A DNA stretch of 64,000 bases. It comes from Neonectria sp. B-13. Its lineage: Eukaryota > Ascomycota > Sordariomycetes > Hypocreales > Nectriaceae. Position 1 is the stretch's first letter. Every line of letters starts with the position of its first letter. A program made the translations under genes and the position numbers. The stretch is from positions 1,205,351-1,269,350 of the forward strand of contig NOKP01000013.1 in NCBI GenBank assembly GCA_002682825.1, written 5' to 3'. Below, in pieces: positions 62,113 through 64,000 of the stretch. The notes beneath the pieces were generated by a model that worked only from the letters and a program-made list of their open reading frames with translations, had not been told where the DNA came from and ran no database searches.

Positions 62113-64000
62113 GGCTTCGACTGTGGTGGCTCCTTAGCCGTGGCTTCGTGGCTCGTTGCGGCAGGTGAAGTCGTCTTAGGAGTCGAGTGCCAGATACGTA
62201 GGAAGGAGTTGATGTGGCCCCTCAATTGCCGGGGTTTTGCTGCAGAGAGGGATCAATCCGGCGTAGAAAGATGAGTAGTTGGATGCAGGAGAGGTGCTTG
62301 GGCCAGGCGGCGAGGACAGGAATGTCAACGGTGACAAGAAATCCCGGGAGTTGTGGCGTTGAAGTTGGCGGTGCGGTGCTTCCTCCTACTCCTGGAGACT
62401 CGGGACACGGGACAAACGAGATACTTGGGGGTTTCGAGGCGCCGGACCCTCCATAAAAAAACGGGGAACGGCCGGGTTATGCTAGTGGGGTGGTGTTGTT
62501 AGCGGCCACCTGCCTGCCCGCCAGCCCGCCGACCTGACCACGGGCACCCAGCAGGCGCGCAGCTAACAGCGACCTAGGGGGTGGCAGGAGGCGGGATGTT
62601 GAGGTGGGTCGGGGGTGCTGGAGCCTGGAAGACATCCTATAATTTGGGCTGGCAAGCCCTGGAATGGGAGCCCTTCGCCGAGGGCCGGGGATGGAGAGAG
62701 ATGCACGGGAGTTCTTGGTCTGTTCTATTTGTAGCGCCTCCAGCAAGGCCGACGATTAAAGGAAGAGAGGCTGGAATCTACCATCTAGTCTAGGTATATC
62801 ATCAAGCCCGTAGTAAGAGGTGGTTCATCAAATTCCAGCGGGTCAATCGGAAAGAACATGCGTTCCTTCAACTGCTTCGGGGTAGAACGAGCCAGAGTGC
62901 GCGGAGGAATCGCGTGGAGCAAACGTGGACGTCAGCTGCTCCCTGGAAGTCTGATAAGCAGCTCTACCAACTACGGAGGGAACGCAGGGACTCGAAAACA
63001 GCACTTCATGCAACACCTCTCCTTGCATCATTGACGCTCACTCTGCTGACATTCGATTGTGTTGACACGCATCAAAGATGGCATCCGTGTATCCATCCAC
63101 CGGCCATGCCATCATGCGACTCTCGCTCTCTTCCAGGCACCTCACCTCGTACATACGCACCAACCTACCTTCTTCCACGTAATTACTCCTTATCTAACTT
63201 AGGCCTCGAATGAATACAGCATCTGGCGGTGTCGCTGTTCAGGTCCGATTGCTTGCGTTCCAGCCGCTGCCGAAAGCGGTCCGGAGGTTGGAACAATGCC
63301 TGTCCAGATCCCCTGGCCTGCAATTCCAGCGAATCCAACGAATCTAGCGATATTGTCTTGACACTCAACAGCCACCGCAGCGCACGCTGCACCGATCCCC
63401 GATTCACCACTCTCGCCCTCGCCCAGAACGAGCCAGGGCAAGCCTGCACAAGCCCTGGATTGGCAAGGACCGACAACCCAGGAGAAGCATCCAGGGCTGC
63501 CAACATGCCTGGGGAGTTGAGGAGTTGGGGAGTCACTTTCCAAGGCCTGTTTCAGTGTCCGTCCAGGGATGCACACTGCCAGTCAATCGTGTGCCCCCAA
63601 CTGCCTGTTTCACTACTAGTATTAGTATGGCGGCCTACCACGTAAGTTACTCCGTCCTCCTGGAACCGTCCGTGTCACTGTCTGCTCGCCTCGTACCTGA
63701 GTGTCTTGCTTGTTCCAGTGACCTTCATCACAAATGCACAAGGTATTTGTGTCGCCAAGGCATTCTCCCTTGTCACTGCTGCCGCTGTCCCAGTCTCCCT
63801 TGCCTTTAAGCGACCTCCCCCCTGCGACTCTCTATTCGTGCCTATTAAAGTGGTCCACGCGGCTGCCTTTGAGGCTGATGAGCCCTCTCCTTCAGGTGCT
63901 CTGTGATTGCACTAACGCAGGGGCGGCTTTGGCGACGACCGCAGGTCCCGTGCTAAATCCCGGGCTCCGAGAAGGGCCGTTGCCCCCAAAAAGTCAGAAA
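62113..64000. other. Terminal interval, no supported gene
   Basis: This contains the promoter of the TBC gene and 1.5 kb of unassigned sequence. Short frames on both strands overlap. One possible exon begins at ATG 63628 with a GTAAGT donor directly after MAAYH, but the next acceptor gives a stop. A gene starting beyond the window end cannot be excluded. Confidence 0.4.

Noticed and set aside
62920..63000. Minus-strand TAGTTGGTAGAGC resembling a tRNA A box
   Set aside because: No anticodon stem or B box follows at the correct distance.
63628..63906. Possible two-exon gene MAAYH + VTFITNAQGICVAKAF
   Set aside because: Joining the GTAAGT donor to the CAG acceptor at about 63718 gives an immediate stop, and no alternative frame works.
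1..64000. RIP-mutated transposons, CRISPR arrays, rRNA
   Set aside because: I saw no AT-rich mutated blocks with terminal repeats, no spaced direct-repeat arrays and no rRNA-like sequence.

Overview
The window is nuclear DNA from a filamentous ascomycete, most likely a Sordariomycete. The evidence is short introns of 50-95 bp with GT..CTRAC/CTRAT..AG signals, long intergenic stretches, several Zn2Cys6 regulators, a Tsp3-type tetraspanin, a CFEM-Pth11-type receptor and a Sordariomycete-like set of housekeeping genes. I could not run a search, so I do not name genus or species. Exon borders were read by eye. For every spliced model the summed exon length is a multiple of three, and the joined protein reads through the family's conserved blocks.

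Layout. 1-13.5 kb is housekeeping: a MABP1/WDR62-type WD40 protein (+), a BRD8/Bdc1-like bromodomain protein (+), the GPI-anchor glycosyltransferase Gpi3/PIG-A (-) and the DEAD-box helicase Dbp6 (+). The last two share a 438-bp divergent promoter. 14-21.5 kb holds a fungal C2H2-like protein, a tetraspanin, a small zinc-ribbon protein and an unrecognised Lys/Ser-rich protein with internal repeats. At 21.7-29.6 kb a Zn2Cys6 factor (-) is separated by 2.6 kb of apparently gene-free DNA from a six-exon CFEM seven-helix receptor (+). A DUF2470 membrane protein follows.

29.6-37.3 kb is gene-poor and looks accessory. It holds a repeat-rich protein with an unusually internal Zn2Cys6 cluster, a Cys-rich secreted protein (effector candidate), a diverged 152-bp duplication, a perfect 15-bp hairpin and small tandem repeats. 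At 37.3-41.6 kb an MFS monocarboxylate-type transporter (-) and a Zn2Cys6 regulator (+) diverge from 391 bp, a plausible regulator-transporter pair. A short RecQ-type helicase (-) follows, then 3.4 kb without a supportable gene.

46.7-62.1 kb is again housekeeping: the RAM-pathway LRR protein Sog2, a BLOC-1 subunit 1-like protein, the enoyl-CoA reductase Tsc13, a conserved-looking but unrecognised disordered protein, ribosomal protein eS8 and a Gyp5-like TBC RabGAP. The last 1.9 kb has no supported gene.

I see no rRNA, convincing tRNA, CRISPR array or intact transposon, and no convincing undescribed multi-gene system. The most notable items are a stop-free 60-nt intron in the transporter, a foldback inside the C2H2 gene, a recurrent 9-mer (TTTGGGCGG) in several housekeeping promoters, and the repeat-rich 30-37 kb segment.
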